Positions 22,642 through 37,600 of a stretch of 64,000 bases of DNA are shown here, in pieces. Made by a program: the position numbers and the translations under genes. Under the pieces are notes generated by a model that saw only the letters and a list, made by a program, of their open reading frames with translations, had not been told where the DNA came from and searched no databases. The DNA is from Beaufortia kweichowensis (Eukaryota > Chordata > Actinopteri > Cypriniformes > Gastromyzontidae). The stretch is from positions 5,442,881 to 5,506,880 of the forward strand of contig CM032797.1 in NCBI GenBank assembly GCA_019155185.1. Reading direction: 5' to 3'. Numbering within the stretch: the stretch's first letter is position 1; each line of letters starts with the position of its first letter.

Positions 22642-25600
22642 GGACTCAAAACCGTACCGGTACTCCTCTCTGGCCGGGGGGCAGGATGAAGCAGCCGGAT
22701 GCAGTTCCATGGCGACGCTGCATCGCATGGGCAGCTTCGCAGAGGGGGCTGAGCTCGGCCTGGCATCGGAGGGCAGCGACAGCAGCCAGGACCCGCCCGC
22801 CTCACCGCACAACAGCCGTAAGATGGCACGTTCCCTGCACGAGGACGTGGAGATGAAGAGCAGCGGGTCCAGCGGGAGTGGAACGGAATCCCACGGCAAT
22901 GATTCCCATGGGAACGATTCCCATGGAAACGAATCCCACGGAAACGAGTCTACCGGGAGTTCCAACGGCCGAAGCAAAGATTCTGCACTGATCGAATCAT
23001 CAGGCAGTAATAAAAGGTAATTGTGTTATATGCTGTTTGTCTGTGATATTGTCGGCATCTCAGAATTTGTGTTGCTGCTTTCCTTACATGCACAAACTGC
23101 CTAGGAGAGTCAGTGAGGAAACTTCTGCTATCTTAACTGCACATTTTGTCCTGTAGTTGTCGCTAGTGAGCATTTTACACAGTGTTGGTAGATTTATAAA
23201 GTTTGGTTGTGAGCAGTATAATATGCTTTTTATGCCATTTCTTATGCAACTAGACAGTCGTTTTACTATAATAGTAGCAGATATTAAGACCTAATATTAA
23301 TTGAGAGAAATCAAATCAAATTAAACAATTGTTCCAGTAGCTCGAGCATTGTGGAAGGCAAACGTTGTGGGTTTAAATCCAGAGAACACACGACTAGTAG
23401 AAAGACATAGATTAAATTCACTGTAAATTCACTGCTTTGGATGAAACTATCTATGTAAACGTAATTAAATGATTGGTAAATGTACTTACTTTGCCTTCAA
23501 GATATATATTTAATCAGTACACATTTTCCAAGTAATTAAACCCTGTTGCGCAAACACACGCTCTACCTTAAGTCACAGAAACGTTATATAACATTATATA
23601 TTAGAAACAGACTTTTAGGATTTTATCAAATATATTCCAAAATGAAAAGAATGTTATTTATATGCATAAAACCATAATTTCGGATTAATCACCATGTTGG
23701 CACTTTGTATGTTTCACAACAGTGACTAACATTCAAAGTGAGAGCAGTCGGTCTGAATATTGCGTGCAGATAGTTGTGTGTGATTTGTTTAATTGTTTAA
23801 GCACACTAGAAGAAATGAGTCAGTGAACAGATTAAAAAAGATATAGTTTACCCAACATTCAATTATTTCATCATTTATTCTCCCTCATGTCACTTCAAAC
23901 TTGTATGACTTTCTTTTGAACATTTTTGAAAAATGCTTGTAATCACACAATATTGGCCTCCATTTACTTCCAATGTATGAACACAAAACCTTTTTTTTTA
24001 AATATCTCCACATAAGAAAGTAAGCCGTGTCCAGGCTTTATACGACATGATGGTGAATAAATGATGACAGAATCTGAATATCTGGGTTAACTAGCCCTTT
24101 AAGGGCAATACTACAGTAACTTTACTTGTTTCCATGGTGATGCTTTTAATGTAAAACTCATTTGTCTGTGAAGTTGGATGCTGACCGTGCCATCTCTCTA
24201 GACATTCTGTCACCTGTTGCGATTGCTGACTCATTTAGAATCTGTCAACAACAGTTGCTACATTTCTCCATTTCTTTTCATCTTCAGTCCTGTATTAAAG
24301 GGATGTTCTCTTGTGTCTTTAGGAGGCTTATATATAGACACACAATGACTGTGGTTGCCATAGCAGACATTACACATACTGGAAAAGCTTGATGTTCAAA
24401 CACTGAGAAAACATTTTTTTCACAGTGGTATTTTATAAAGTAACGGTTTCGATTTTGGCTTGTATCACAACTTTGTGGTCACAGTTTCAGTTCAGTAAAT
24501 TTGTCACTGTTAGTTTATGTTGTTTATGGTTTTCAACCAGCCTTGCCATATTAAAGACGCCATCCGTCACTTTCGTCTTTCTAATACTATCTCCGTTTGA
24601 GACATGAAATTGCAGGTTACTTTACTTATCTTATGTGATGTTAAACTCAAGGGATGTTAAACTGACATTTACCACATAGTTGTATTCAACTTTAAATAAA
24701 TCATTATTATTAGCTTACCATTGTAAATTGGTTTACAATTTACAGTTTAAGGAGAGTTTTAAACACAGAATTTTTATACACTTCAAAAACATTGTAATAT
24801 CAAAATATGTTGTGCAGAAGAAAGAATGACACGAGGGAGAAATTATAAATTTCTGCCTGAACTTTGGGTGAAAATACTGCATGGCGATTTAATATATAAA
24901 TGAATTGCTATTATGTAAAATGACTCAAGCTTGATAAGCCTATATGATTTTTGGTGCTGTCACCCACACCTATAGAAACTGTATGTGCCTACTTGAGCAA
25001 GACATGCATTTCTATCAAGTATGATCAAGTAGGAAGTAGACTAAACATTCGGCAACTCCTAGACTGTTGTATAACTGGCACGATCACAGCTGGATTTCAT
25101 AACCTTGATTCTGTTAAAGTCATTGCGAACACATTTTTGCTTTTCTTAGATTTTTTTCCCTGTAATGTTCTGGTCTTCCAAAAGACTGATGAAGTGGAAT
25201 AGTGGTATTTGTTGAAAAAATAAGCTCATTGAGAGTGTCTAGGCAGCTTCAGCGTCATTACGTCAGTGTATTTCCAGCGCACTCAGGTCATGGCGGTTTC
25301 TATTGACGACCTAATGTTTGTTCTTTTACACAGACGCTGGACGGGTGTGGCCAAATTGACGGTTTGCAGCCGTCAGGACATTATCCTGTTGTGGCACATG
25401 TTTGTATTCTATTTGAATCCCTTTATTCTTCCTCTCTCTTTTTTATCAAATGCATATCTTTTTGTCTTTTGCTCTGTTGCTTAAACTTTGACTAGAGACA
25501 TTGTCTTTATATCTCATACGCACGTCACGTCTATTGGCTGCCTGTTACTCTTGCCAGCTGTGTAAGACGCATACACTGTAAGCACATGAGGAGATTTAAG

Positions 25601-28600
25601 TGCTGATGGAATACATTTGCTACTGTACGTATAGTACAAAAGAGTATTTAATGACTCTTTGGTAAGCCAGCCAAAATGCTATGCAATATGACATAATAGA
25701 GTTATATCTTATATCTTTATTTAGCTCCAGAAAGTTCTGTGACGTCCACAAATGTGCACCAGGGTACTAATGGGTTTGTGGTGCTAATGTAAAGCAAAGT
25801 TGCATGTATAAGTTTTAAATATATAACGTAAAGATAATAAGAGACTCTGAATTGAACCCTGCATAGGAAAACAGTAACGATATAACAAGATCTAGGAGCG
25901 TCGTTGTCAATTGAAGTGTTTTTTGGACTTCTCTCCATGACTCAAGGGTTCCCAATGATAATTATTTGTATCTGTGTACCCAAAAGGGGTGTATCCAAAT
26001 ATGACGTCTGACAAAGTCTGCATTCTCTCTCTTTCTCACGCACAGTTTATGGGTTCTGCCTTTCTATGCTGCTCATATGGCCAGAGCTTTTCTAGAGACA
26101 CCAGACCTGTCCCACATCTCTGTGTTTCTCATTGTATTCATCTGGAGAGCGAGAAGGAAATTCTTACCGCTGTTCATCTGTTCTGTCTGCACATTTGTAA
26201 TCCAAGATGTTTAGCAAATCATGTTCAAATAGGCATCTGCTATTGAAACGCCCATGTTGGTCAACCATGCGTGCCATGAGATATTAAAAGAAGTTATCGT
26301 CCTTTCTGTTGTCTACCTATTAGAAGCACCTTAAAGGTTTAAATAATAATAAACCTTAATGAATTTAAATGAACACATAAAACGTCACATCCTTTGAATT
26401 TTGTCCTCCAAACTCCTTCATAGACAACCTATAAAAATGAATATATGTGATTAATATATGTAAATTCTTACACATAGACTTTTCTTAAGCATGCTTGAGA
26501 TGTCTACCTGTCTATCAAATTAGCATGTAATGAAGCCACACGTACCTCCACGTGTAGGTTTATAAATAACATCCCAAGTTCTCCGATCTTATTAGCCTCC
26601 TGAATTAACTAACCCTGTCAGTAGCGTAAAAACGTTTCGTAGACTAACACAGACGTGCTTTGTATAGTTAGCTCACCTAATAGCTCTTACATGTGAAGTC
26701 ACTTTCTATTCTGAGCTTCTTAAGGGGCTATTTATAATCACACCAGGTGTATTTTTGTGCTCCAGCATGTCACCTGCAGCTGGACACTGTAGTAATCAGC
26801 ACACTAAGTTAAGAGGTTTAATCCGTCTTGGTCTGTCTCTGTGATCTACTGTACTAGAAGCCTGCAATGCCAGCTATTCTCAGACCTGCTGATGCTGGCA
26901 TGGTTGGGTATAACACATGCTGTTTTTCAGGCACAGGTGAAGCCAGGTAAAGATTGCATAACGGAGATGGAGGGCAAAGTCAAAATGACCTCCATGCTAA
27001 AGAGAAGGACCCATTTTCCTTGAAATGATTTTCAATATGTCTTGTTAAAATGAGCTTTCGAGTTGTCACATTATTTATCAGCCTTTCAAAAAGCTGTCTA
27101 GACTGGTTTCAGCTGGTTTTGTGAATGTTTCTGTTACTCAGTTGCTAGAACCCAAACAATGAGGTCATGGCTTTGAGTCTAGGAAAAATACAAACTGATC
27201 ATTTCGGATAGAAACTCCAGCAAACACATAGATGTAAAAGTTCTGCACATAATCATGTTCATTTAAAGGGAATTCAAAGCTACACTGTTCTGGTTTATGG
27301 ATTACTTTATGATGGTTTCTTGTGTGTTTGCTCTTTTTTCACAGCTTAAACTCTCACAGTCCTTCACCTCCCAGCAGTAATAATGCATTCAGTCTTCTGA
27401 GCGCAAGCTCAGAGCAAGATAACCCGTCTACCAGCGGCTGCAGGTTAGACACACGCCACACCATTCAATATTTTAAATTGTATGTCTGTAGAGTTTATTA
27501 GCAACTTATTTTGACATAATTTCTAGCCATGCAATACTGTATGGGTGATGAGCATACCACAGGCTTTCCAAGACAGGCTTTACAACCCCTAGTGGTTCAT
27601 TAGGGAACTGCAGGGAATTCATGAGTTTGTGATAGAAATGTTAATAGTGCGTTAAATTTAATACAAATATTTACTTAACAGTTTCTATATTATAATACAT
27701 ATAAACAATAATATGTTTACTTTATATTATTAAAATAATATGTAAAATTGTTTTTTTTTTCAGATATTAAATGTACTATATTATTGATAGGTTGTCTTCA
27801 AGTAAATCATTTAAGACATGCCTGGTAGTGTGTGTGTATCCCTGATGAAATATGAAAGAAATATAAAATGAATAGGAAGGGTTTTGACCCACATGTTTGT
27901 GTGTGTTTGGACACCTGCAGTAGTGAAGAGTCTGCCAAAGCAAAGACACAGAAAGAGTTGATCAAAACTCTGAAGGAGCTGAGGCAGCATTTGCCTCCAG
28001 ATAAGAGGAATAAAGGCAGTAAGTCGACCACGCTGAACACGCTAAAATACGCCCTGCGCTGCGTCAGACAGGTGGAGGGTGAGTGACACTTTCTCACACA
28101 TTTTTTCACGCACTAATTAAATAGGAAATAACCATGGGTTTTATATATAACATATCATATCTATAATTCATATTTGATTGTAAAAGATTTAGATTTTGTG
28201 ACCTGATCTTATATGAAGTGTTTATCTTATTTGTGGATTGTTAGGTTAGAAATATTGTGTTTAATTTAATGCTTTTGCAAAAAATCATGTTACACTATAT
28301 GTGATTGGTTTAATTTTATTTTCACATTATTATTTTTAATTCATGGCAGGCATGTAATAGTATTTGTTTGATTTATTGTGTTTTTTTCTATGTTTCTAGC
28401 AAATGAAGAATATTACCAGCTGCTTATGATAAATGACAGTCAGCCGTCCGGGCTTGATGTTTCAGCATATACCATAGAGGAGATAGACAGCATCACTTCT
28501 GAATACACCCTCAAAAATACAGTGAGTTTATATCTATAATGTCACTTTCATGTAGTTAATTAGTTGTTGTTGCTTCTGCAACATATTTTGTTTCAGAATT

Positions 28601-31600
28601 TGTTGGTTGTGATCACTTATGTTTCTGTTAAAAGAACACAATTTTAGTACTGTATAAACCAACAAAATAATTCTTTTTTCGTCACCATTTACTATATATT
28701 TAAGTTTTGTTGAGTATTTTAGATTGAATACACATTTCAGTTGTTGTCTTCAGTAATCACTGACATTGACATGTTTGTTGTCTAGGATATCTTTGCAGTC
28801 GCTGTGTCACTCATCACCGGAAAGATCGTCTACATTTCAGACCAAGCGGCCTCCATCTTGAATTGTAAACGGGACGTGTTCAAGAATGCCAAATTTGTGG
28901 AGTTTCTTACGCCACAGGATGTCAGCGTGTTTTATAGCTTCACCACACCGTACAGACTGCCGTCCTGGAGCATGTGCACCGGCGCAGGTATAACACATGT
29001 GCTGTAGACACATTTTACCTCATTGCATTATAGTAGTTCACTTCCACAAATTTGTCCAGATTGCTTTCAAACTGTGCTGTATGATCACATTTACCTTCGT
29101 TCAAGCTGATCAGGTACAGGTTGTGTTGGACTTGGCATTTAATTCCTCAAGTCCGCGTGTTCGTTTATTCAGGAAGGAAGACTCAAAAAATATCTTTAAA
29201 AGGATTTATTTTAACATTTAAAAGTATATTGAAGAATATCACACTTGAAGAAAATATGCAGAGCTCTGGGTTCAATTCTGTCCCTAATTATATAATCCTA
29301 TTAGTCCACCAATCGAGCAATACGACCGAATGAACCCCGTCTATCCCTCAAAGCCCAATTTTTATGGTCTCCTCTCCCCAAGGTTAGCAGGTGGCACCTC
29401 TCCACCCTTCCGGTGGGCACCTTCTCATATTTGGTCACTGTTATCTTCTGCTTAGTCTGCAAAGATAGATCTTGGTCTGCACAAATTCAGGGTTAAGACA
29501 CATACTTGGAGTGCTTAGGGCACTTCGACCTAAGATAGCTCATTTCATACATGGTTATACCGGTTCTTCTCTCTCCTTGGTAAATTTCCACTGGCAAGCA
29601 TTTCATACAAGCACACAAGACTATGAATATATAAGAGCGAATAGTGATTAATATTGTTTTACTGATTAATGTTATTATAATGATTAATATCAACACCAGA
29701 ATATATGAGAGTAAATAATGGTCATTAAAGACACAAGAATATATCAGAGTAGATAATGATTAATGTTGAACTCTGTAAAAGAAAGTTAAAACATTTATGA
29801 ATACAATTTCCCTTCAGTTGTTAAAAACAGCTTTTACCCAACAATGTAAACTAAACTCTGACGTCAAAGGCACTGGTGTGAAAGCTCTAGCTTCAATCTT
29901 TCCACACCACGAATACATTTGCATCACATTTAGCAGCAGTGCAATGCCAGGAAGCGCTAAACCAAATGTCAGAATTGGTCTGTTTTATGCGCCAAAGGTG
30001 GAACAAACATTTATACGAGACTGGCAGGTAGACAAAACATTTAGCCAAAAACACACATAGCAGACACACTTAAAGACATCATTCATGTTCATTACCAAAG
30101 CCAGACTGCTTATACTGTATTAATAATATTAATGACTTAAACCTAAACTCGTGACGCTTTTGTTTTTCATGTCAGAATCCTCACCGTCAGACTGCATGCA
30201 GGAGAAATCCTTCTTCTGTCGCATCAGGTGAGTGTGTGTGTGTTTGTTCTTCTTCTTAAAGGGATAGTTCACCCCAGAAATTATTTATCCCTAAGTCTTT
30301 AAAACTATGTAAGTCAATGGTGTCCACGTTTGTTTAATTACAAACATTCTTCAGAATACCACATATCAGATTTTTTAGTTTGGACTCAAAAAAATCTAGT
30401 AAATGTTTATTTTTTTTTAAAATATACATTTACTAGATAGTATATAGTAACTTTACTATATACTTTAACTGTTTGTAAAAATGCAGAAAGTTTCTATAAA
30501 AGCAGTAGAAGTATATGGAATATCCCCATTTATACAGCTTAGTAAATGTGCGTGTTTGTGTGTTGGGTTGGCTAGCTGAAGATAAAATATGCTGACTTGC
30601 ATCCTGTACACCATCTGTTCAGCATGATTTTATTCATGGTCTTTCCTTTTTTAATCCAGCGTGACGAAATTCATTGAAGTTAACTTCTGTCCCTTTGAAT
30701 AGGAAGGTCACAGTAATGTGATGGATGTGAAAAACACTCAATAAACAAATTGCAGTGACGTTTTGTAATTACTGAAGAAACCCTGAACAGGTTCTCTGTT
30801 CCAAAACCTAGTAGGCTACCTAGTGAGAAAGTAGTTTTAAGTTATCATGGACAAATTGTAAGGCAACATTACATGCAAGTTCATGGCATGACCTGATTTA
30901 GTTTGTTCAGTAAACTTTTGTGTGTGTGCACGTGTGTTGTTTTAAGAGATGAGTCATCTAACGTGAGATGACATGTTGTGTTGACGTAGAGGTCTCAGAT
31001 GTGTTTGAAAGATTTGGATCGCTTTATATAAGCAGCAGGTTTGTACGTCATTGCGATTGTGCTCCTTTCACAAACCTTGCAAAGCTGAATGTTTGTGATG
31101 AGATTAAATACAAAAACCACGGATGGCACACGCAAATATTAGATTAAACTGTATTCTTTAATATATTTTTCCATATTAAATAATTGCGCTTGGCTCATGA
31201 CTCGCTTTGTCCGATATCATGGATACATTTTTTTCTCTGATCTTGTTGCAGTGCATTATGGGATTGTGTTTCCTGCTGAAGAATACATGTGATGCTGCCT
31301 TAAAATTTGCACAGATAGGAAGCTTCTTAGGTTTTGAAACAGAGCCAGTTTTTATTTCTGAAGAAAACTTCTTTTTCACAAGGTCCAGGACTGTGTTTCT
31401 GATGTCCCTCTTGTAAACAGCCCTGTGTGTTGTGTGTTGATGTGTGTGTATAATTTTCTTCGGTTCTCTTCTCCAGCGGCGGAAAAGAGTGTGAGGGAGA
31501 TCTTCAGTACTACCCCTTCCGAATGACTCCGTATCTGATGAAAGTGCAGGACACCGAACACTCTGAAGATCAGTTTTGCTGCCTCCTGCTGGCCGAGAGG

Positions 31601-34600
31601 GTTCACTCCGGCTATGAAGGTCCGTTCTTTTATGTTGCGACAGTTTGTGCTATTGAATGTTTTGCTTTGCATACGAGCGTTGGGGAGTAACTATTAATTT
31701 TCCATTAGCTTTATAGTAACTCGCTGTTTTCAGAATAGCAGTTACGCACTTGGTCTTGATTTACTGATATATAAAACAGCAATAAAGTAATTCAGAAACG
31801 GCTTGTTGTGTAGCGTTTATAGAGACTTTGCCATGTAGTTCCAGGATGTGAGGAATACCATTTCTGGTTCCAATCTTCTACTTTTTTCAAGTGAGGCTAC
31901 TATATAAACAGCTGTTTTTACGCACTGTTTATTCATACCACACATTTAAGCTAAACTTGACGTCAGATTTATGAAATATTATGCCTTTTGATGTGACAGC
32001 ATATGTCTGAAAGTTTGAAAATGATAATTGTAACAAGATCATTTCAAAGCAATTTTTTGAAGTTTAAAAATAAAGAAAAAACAGCCAAAAGTAGTCCAGA
32101 ATACTACTTTAATACTGTTTAAAAAGCATCTTAGGGTGAGACCTGATAAAAATTATTCCTAAAATGCCAGAAGAACATTTCTACAAACTCTAGACAAGAG
32201 GCGACTACTACATATTTTTCTCTACTCAAAGTTTTTTCTATTCGCAACTTAATTCTAATAGTTACATTTGTCTTATTTCATAGTTTTGAAAAATATAAAT
32301 TAATAATGAGTCAGTGATCCTATTTGTACGTCAACATTTTTTGTAAGATGATATGAGATGACATGTACTCTTGTCCCCATCAGCTCCCAGAATCCCCACC
32401 GACAAACGGATCTTCACCACAACACACACTCCCAGCTGTGTGTTTCAGGATGTGGATGAGAGGTAAGAACAGCAGATTTATCCACATTAAACACTATTTA
32501 CTGAGTCTTTCACACACCTGCTTTTTATCTTTTTTATGTTTAAGCCTTTGTTGTGTTGTTGTGTTAGGGCTGTTCCGCTGCTAGGATACCTGCCGCAGGA
32601 TTTGATTGGCACACCTGTTCTTCTGCACCTTCACCCCAGTGATCGACCAGTCATGCTTGGCATCCACAGAAAGAGTGAGTGTTTTTTTATTGGATACACA
32701 GACGGCTTTGTTCGACTGCCAAACATGATTCATTATTCAGAACAAAGGAGACCGTCAACATGAAGTCAGATGTGAGCCTTATTACTTTAAGGTGATGTGT
32801 GTGTCATTTAGGAAAATACAAAATACTTTTTCTACAGATACATGTTTTTCCGCAGAAAGTTTGTTTTTTGTATATCATCATAATGTAATAACCATTTCTG
32901 TACTTCTGAGATTACTTTGCTTTTCGTCTTTCATATGGTAATAAAACCCTGATAGATAAAGTCCTGTCCTGCCGTCCATTCTTTTGCATATTCTGTTTGA
33001 CTAAAAACCAATTTCACAATGGATGTAAAGTGGGTTGTGAATGCTTTTTAATGGTGAAATTTAATTTTGAAACAGTGTATTTAAAGCTTCTCTGATGGAG
33101 CTCTGTCTTCTGTCCCGTCAGTTCTGCAGTATGCCGGCCAACCGTTCGATCACTCCATCCGCTTCTGTGCTCGTAACGGAGAGTACATCACCATAGATAC
33201 CAGCTGGTCCAGCTTTGTCAATCCCTGGAGTCGTAAAGTTTCCTTCGTCATCGGCAGGCACAAAGTTCGCATGTGAGTACACAAGATAAATACTGGAATG
33301 AACTTCAGACTACCGTTCAGACTGTATTTGTTTATAATAAATTACGCAAATGTGTATCGAAAGATGTAACATTAGTACCGCCACAGTAATTGTTTTATAA
33401 TGTACGAATGCACACAGTGATAATAACTCTAAAAATTAATCAATCGACAATATCAACTTTATCTTTATTAGTTATAGTAGTTATTCTCTTTGGTGTGAAC
33501 GAGCCTTTAGCCAAAAATCACCATTACATATAACACATCCCACCCACTGTTCCCTGTTCTTTAGTAAATATTAACAACTAGTTGTGATATGTACCAATTT
33601 TTTATCATTTGTGTCTGTCCTGCCAGGGGTCCAGTGAATGAAGATGTGTTTGCAGCTCCGGTCGTGGCTGAAGGGAAATCTGTGGACTCGGACATTCAGG
33701 AAATCACAGAGCAGATTCACAAACTTCTACTACAGGTAAGAAAACTCAAAAACAACATCTTAAAGATTTTTCAAACCACTTTCCACATTTTACATGTAAA
33801 TGACAGACTGAATCTGAAAAGTTTAACAAAACGAGATGTGTGTTGATGTGTTTGTGTAGCCGGTGCACAACAATGGTTCGAGTGGTTATGGCAGTCTGAG
33901 CAGTAATGATCACCTGCTTAGCGTGGCGTCTTCAAGTGAGAGTAACAGCAATGGAACACGTCAACGGCCAGAGGAAGAGGACGTGAGGCGCGCCAAACCG
34001 GTGAGTCACATGACGTGATGAGAGATGCGTTGCTGTCGGATTATTTACACCATTACAATCCAAGGCTTATTTATTAAAATGCATTTATATACTTGCCTGA
34101 GTCATTTTTCTGTAATATGTGAATAGCTTTAAACAAGGAGCTTTAGTAATGACATATGCTAAGTACTGTATAATGTAATATTTCTGTTCATAAAAGAAAC
34201 TTAATGAGGACCATTTTAATTGTATAAAGCTTGATTGGTCAAAAAATGATAGTGCAAGATGAGTCATCGAGTGTTTTCCAATCATTGTTTAATAAAGCAT
34301 GTGTGCAGCTGTCATTCATATCTGTTTGTTTTTTGGATTAATTCAGAGGACCTTTCAGGAGATTTGCAAAGGAATTCACATGCAAAAAAGCCAGGAGCAG
34401 CAGTTGAAGAAAAGTCCCACTAGTATGTACAAATATCCACCTTCATATCTGCAGCCGCTTACATGCTGCGCTTTTCGGTGTAGAACTAAAACCCGTACCG
34501 TCTTCCGTGCAGAGGTTCTTCAGAAAGCTCCAGCAGTTCGACCCAAAGACTCGTCGTACCCCATCAACTGGAGAGATGCCCCTGAGGAGCAGCGGGAGAC

Positions 34601-37600
34601 CGTGCAGGAGGAATTAGCCTTCAAAGACCAGACCGTCTACTCCTATCAGCAGATTAGCTGCCTGGACAGTGTAATAAGGTACAAAGCAACAAAGTCACAA
34701 CACTGCAAATTGAAGTTCGTGAAAGGACACTGTCTCAACTCATTTGGTTTGCCGTATTTAATTGATTTATTGATTGTCTGACTTTAAGAGGACATGCACA
34801 ACTGAAATGTGTGCTCATAAGAGACTTGATTGCATGCATCAACAAGACATTCGATTTGAAGGTTTAAAATCCCATTAATGCTTTTACACTTCAGGAACAT
34901 GAATGTGCAGACAAAAAGCTGAATTTTACACCATTCATGACGATAGACCTCCTAACACTGGAAATCTCAAACTGTACTTTTGCTGCAAATGTTATTGCCG
35001 GCATGAGAGGTTTTGCATTAAAACCGGTTATTCGTTGTGTTTGTCTGCACTGACGTTTGCTAAGAGATTAGAGCACATGTATTAGGATTTATACTGTCGT
35101 GGATTAGAAGAAAACTCATAAAATTGATTGTAAGACCAGAATAGTACAACACAGCGTAATAAAGACAATGTTTATGTGCTTTTGTTTTTTTAATAGTCTA
35201 ATTACTCATTCTTAAACCTTGTTTCCATTGATATTGGGGCTAACAACTTCTTATCTCCATTAGGTATTTGGAGAGCTGTAACGTACCCATTACGGTGAAG
35301 AGAAAGTGCCAGTCCTCCTCGAACACGACATCCTCAGACGAGGACAAGCAGAGAGCGGCTGAGAACTCTATTCAAGTGTCTGAAGGTACTGAACGACATC
35401 CACTTAAAGGGATAGTTCACCTAAAAATTCTGTCATCTTATATTCAAACTTGTAAAACAAATTTTAAAATATCTTGTCTTGTGTTCTGCAGAAGAAAGAA
35501 AGTCATGCAGGCATCGATTCTGCAAAAGCATGAATGCTTAACCTTTTTATTTCCTCTCTCTGTTCTGTCTGTTCTTAGAATCAGGTCATCTGAAGGAACA
35601 GCCCGGTCTCTCGTCATTAGATGTGTCTGAGAAACCCTCGGGCTCTGGCGTCGTGAGTCCGTCTCTCACTCCTCTCCCGCTGATCAGTAAACCTGAAAGC
35701 GTGGTGTCCATCACCAGCCAGTGCAGCTACAGCAGCACCATCGTACACGTGGGAGACAAAAAAGGTCATTATTTATTCCTATCTGTCAGTTTGTCTTTAT
35801 GTCTGTTCTTATAATGGACCTTTTTAGTGAACCTATAAATGTGTAATCGTTTTGAAACGCTCAAATATCACTCTCTACAATTTCTTTTTGTATTACTGAA
35901 TTGTAAGTATATTTTTAGGGGTGTAATAATAATACATTGAGCTCCTGTTTTAAAACAGTTTTTGTTAAATAAAACTGAAATTTAAATAACAGATTTATTT
36001 CCACATCACCGACAGTGGCCAGTAGAATAGAAACAGAAATGTTGTTGTCTATACAGCTTGTTATAGAATTAATAATGTTATAACAACAATTGAGGTTTAA
36101 ATAAACCTTCTGTGTGTAGGTCTGTCACTGAAGAAAAATCATTTTAATATAAACTGAAAATTAGAAATGAATGAAGATAGCTTAAAAATAACAAGAGCCT
36201 TGTAAAGCAAAATTGTATTATGGCACCAAATATTGCATCCCCCCTAATATTTATCAATATTTTATCTTAAATATATAATGCATTTCTTTCAGTCACGTCT
36301 TCAACCAGACACATCACTCCAAAGCAAGAATTCTCTCTCAAACTTCAAAGTTAGTAACATCTTCCCACAATGACAGGGACAAAAACATTGAGTTGATTTG
36401 ACTGAAATAAAGGTGCCAGTTGGTCCTTTCCAAATACGGATGTTTTGTCTTCTGGTCTCCTTCCCTTCATGCATGAGATGAACTTGCGACAGCCTTAAAG
36501 CACTTGTTGTTTGTTGTTTTAAATTGATCATACCTCGTTCTTTGCAGAGATCATTGAGGACGTCCCCAGCGCTGAGGGCACTGAAGCTCAGGGTCTCATC
36601 GTCCCACCGGCTGCGATCTCACCGCATAGTCAGGAGAGAGAGGCTTACAAGAAACTGGGTCTAACCAAGCAGGTTCTGGCAGCACATACCCAAAAAGAAG
36701 AGCAGGCGTTTCTCAGCCGCTTCAGAGAGCTGCGAGGCGTGCACGCTTTTAAAGCGGACTGCTCCCTCTATCTGGAGAGGAAGAGAGGACAGGTGGCATC
36801 TGAGGGTAGGCAACGATTATTTTTCCAAAACCGTCATTCAGTTTGATCCTTGAGCAAATCCATCCAAAGTGTTCCTTTATCTCTCTCTTCAGCTGTTCCT
36901 ACTGCCCGCTCGTGTAAACAAGGTGGCAATGCACCGCAGACCGGCGGAACTCGACGAGGTCGCAATAAAAAAACCAAATCCAAACGCGTCAAGCCGAACG
37001 AGTCCTCCGACAGCACTCCTTCTGGCCGTGGACCGCCACCCAGACCTCAGCTCCAGGGTCTCAATCAGACCTCCTGGTCTCCATCAGACACCTCACAATC
37101 CACCTACCCCATCGCCTATCCGGCTGTGATGCCAGCGTACCCGCTGCAGGTGTACCCGGGAGCCAGCGCCATTCCTCCCAGGGTGGATGCTCCCATGCCC
37201 GGCTTTGGAGACGGTCAGTGCGGTCAAGATCCACGCATCCCAATGCAGCCCATTCAGACGCCGTACTCCGCTCCTCTGGTCACACCCATGGTGGCACTGG
37301 TGCTGCCCAACTACATGTTCCCACAGATGAGCAGCGCGCCACGGCAGCCCTTCTACCCGAAGCAGGGAGGTTTCCCCGCCCAGCCGTCCTTTCAGCCACA
37401 GCCTGGCTTCACCCCACAGACCCCATTTCCTCCCCAGTCCACTTTCAGCATACAGACTCAGTTCACCTCACAAAACCCTTTCACCCCACAAGCCCCCTTC
37501 CAGCCACAACCGTTTGCTTTCGCTTGCCCGGATGAGCCCCCGAAACCCCCTGAACCCGAGCTGAGGGAGGAGCAGTCGTGGAGCCCCACCCCTCAGTCTG

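Noticed and set aside
34299..34781. Continuous 160-codon frame across two per2 exons
   Set aside because: The reading frame runs through a short intron whose donor (GTATGT) and acceptor (GTGCAG) are good, and splicing restores the PER2 match. Intron retention is possible but not supported.
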